The translations under genes and the position numbers were made by a program. 64,000 bases of DNA from Bradysia coprophila (lineage: Eukaryota > Arthropoda > Insecta > Diptera > Sciaridae). Below the pieces are notes generated by a model that made no database searches, was not told the DNA's origin, and saw only the letters and a program-made list of their open reading frames with translations. Where the stretch lies: NCBI RefSeq assembly GCF_014529535.1, contig NW_023503972.1, positions 4,712,001-4,776,000 of the forward strand. Reading direction: 5' to 3'. Below, in pieces: positions 62,384 through 64,000 of this stretch (position 1 is the stretch's first letter; each line of letters opens with the position of its first letter).

Positions 62384-63089
62384 AGTGAGAGCCTCCAAAG
62401 TGGCACAAATTTAAAGATTTTAGATTACTGTAAAATGTAGACAAGTAGGTCATTTCAAACAAATTTATAGAAATTCGCACCAATAATTGTCAAATATTAT
62501 TCTATTAGTGAAAATTTGTCAATAAACAATCAGGATGAAACATTTAATTATCGAAACAGAAATACTGTCAACAACTGGAGCATGTGTGTCCAAAATACAG
62601 TACACCGGAAACTCTCATCTACAAAATAGTAGTGTTGCATCGGTTGCATACGCAAGCCTTCCTTGAAAAATATGTTCTACTGCTTGGTTGCAGATGCTAT
62701 GGTAATAAGTATTCATTCAAGCATACGATTGAAATCGCAAATTCTTCGAAGTTGAATTCAATGAATTTTGAAAAGCATCCACTCAGAGAAATAATTTCAC
62801 GATTCATTAATGGGATAACCATGGTATGGTTGTGGGAGGAAACATAGTATGATTGTGAAAATCATTGCATGGTTACCACAAAAATAAACCTCAAAAATGG
62901 GCCGACATGATTGGGATTTTCATGTTTTCTGCAAACATAAAATGTTTGTAACTAGAATGACATCTTCACAGCAAGAATGGTTAACACAATAATAATAAAA
63001 TGGTTGCTGCAAACATAGCATGTTTATCACAAATAGAAATAGAAAATTGATTGAATCCGCACAATTGTTGTGACAAACACAGTATTTCG

Positions 63090-63370
63090 CTCAGTGTGGT
63101 ACCGATGGGAATCTTTGAGTTCAACGAGGTAAAACTCACCTCTCTCCGAAGTGTCGTTTTAAAAAGTGGTGGTCGTCTGATCGAAATTCTCCAAAATTTT
63201 GACGATTATCAAGAAATACAGAAAGTTGGAAATCAAATGCCGTAACCGCATTACAAGATATTGGTTTAACTTGAAAAACGCTAGTTTTTAGAAATTGTCT
63301 TTTGAGAAGAAATCGATGAAGTAAAATTCGAAAACTTTTTTGGGCTATTACTCTAAAGCCTTTTCATCGA
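63090..63370 (+). repeat. Dispersed repeat, second copy of the 6540-6960 family
   Basis: GAGTTCAACGAGGT, CACCTCTCTC, GTGTCGTTTT and GGGCTATTACTCTAAAG follow the order seen at 6545-6590 and 6935-6965. Diverged and non-coding. Confidence 0.4.
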
Positions 63371-63923
63371 CCTGACTCACCCAAACGGCCGTCATCGACC
63401 TGAAAATATTTTTGCCGGGAAGCCAAATGTAGTAGCTCTCAAATGACACTGATCTTGCTTGAGTCTCTATGTGAGAAAATTTATTATTTTGAGAACAGTT
63501 AGTGTGAAGTGATTTACGCTGCTAAGCCCTCGGCTAAGCCGTAGAATTAACCATTCCGGATGGGACGACACGCTGATTGCTTTAGGAACTTGCGATTTCA
63601 CTCTTGATAATTCTAGAAAACCCATTTTAGAAAATAGGCCCTCCTCCCTCTAGGTGAAAACTCCACTTTTTCTCGTGAGCAAAATTTTCATTATTCCACT
63701 CTTTCGTGCTCGTAAATGTTTTCGACCAATGTTCATAGACTGAAGACACCACATTCCTCCGTTACCGTAAAACGTATATGAACACAAGATTCACGGGATT
63801 TCTATGGTTGTGTGCACGAGTGACACAAGTTTTGAGATCAGTGCGACGAAATTATGCAGAAGTTTCGGCCACTTGAGAAACATAGACACACGAAACCTAG
63901 AAATAACGGCAAGTTTTTCGACA

Positions 63924-64000
63924 TTTCTTCTAAAACTCGCAGTTTCTTCTAAAATTTGTCGTTTTTTCTAAAACTCGTCGTTTCTTCTCGTCGTTTCTTA
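63924..64000 (+). repeat. 19-bp minisatellite reaching the window end
   Basis: Units TTTCTTCTAAAACTCGCAG, TTTCTTCTAAAATTTGTCG and TTTTTTCTAAAACTCGTCG start at 63924, 63943 and 63962, then a shortened unit TTTCTTCTCGTCG. The array is cut by the window edge, so its true length is unknown. Confidence 0.8.

Larger units (their letters stand above)
59242..64000. other. Region upstream of G6PD to the window end, no gene seen
   Basis: Holds the G6PD promoter and then about 4.5 kb without a recognisable gene. Elements listed separately are 60104-60265, 60292-60475, 61660-61840, 62327-62383, 63090-63370 and 63924-64000. Open frames at 59862-60080, 62584-62847 and 63051-63245 are not recognisable as proteins. 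Repeated AAACATAGCATGTTT-like words occur at 62840-63030. Confidence 0.55.

Overview
The window looks like insect nuclear DNA, most likely a dipteran and probably a nematoceran (midge or gnat) type. It is AT-rich, has many 60-80 bp introns, a few multi-kb introns, and dense non-coding inverted-repeat transposons. The best-recognised proteins resemble Drosophila proteins most closely. No bacterial, viral or rRNA sequence was seen, and no intact tRNA gene. The assignment below nematoceran level is an inference; I cannot name a species.

Five protein-coding genes could be rebuilt exon by exon with GT-AG introns and consistent reading phase. (1) Minus, 1219-17095: a 188-residue calponin/transgelin-family muscle protein. 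Its first coding exon (18 codons) lies about 15.2 kb upstream of the other three. (2) Plus, 18907-20606: a three-exon, 523-residue GKAP/HURP-family mitotic protein similar to Drosophila mars. (3) Minus, 26281-46515: mitochondrial proline dehydrogenase (slgA), 11 coding exons, 643 residues. (4) Plus, 49745-51176: a two-exon, 455-residue protein joining a Nrdp1/RNF41-like RING and zinc finger to a C-terminal SPRY domain. (5) Minus, 55075-59241: a six-exon, 529-residue glucose-6-phosphate dehydrogenase whose first exon encodes an apparent signal peptide, so it appears to be a secretory-pathway form of a normally cytosolic enzyme. An AAA-ATPase (katanin/fidgetin-like) gene fragment lies at 54660-54832 and is cut by a small transposon.

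The rest is intronic and intergenic DNA full of small inverted-repeat elements (MITE or foldback type). Several have visible target-site duplications: 49092-49316, 54833-54974, 60104-60265 and 62327-62383. The largest repeat is a roughly 1-kb element at 9417-10417. A rearranged second copy at 51793-54127 holds an inverted partial copy and an expanded 145-bp tandem array. Other notable repeats are a tRNA-like sequence next to a 25-bp tandem array (21647-21827), long foldbacks at 21129-21472 and 56893-57357, a 0.9-kb AATTCC-rich element at 57659-58594, and a 19-bp minisatellite running off the end.

The genes are ordinary nuclear neighbours and do not form one pathway. slgA (proline oxidation) and G6PD (NADPH supply) are both metabolic, but nothing in the sequence ties them together. 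The most unusual gene-level observations are the signal peptide on G6PD and the RING-zinc finger-SPRY architecture.
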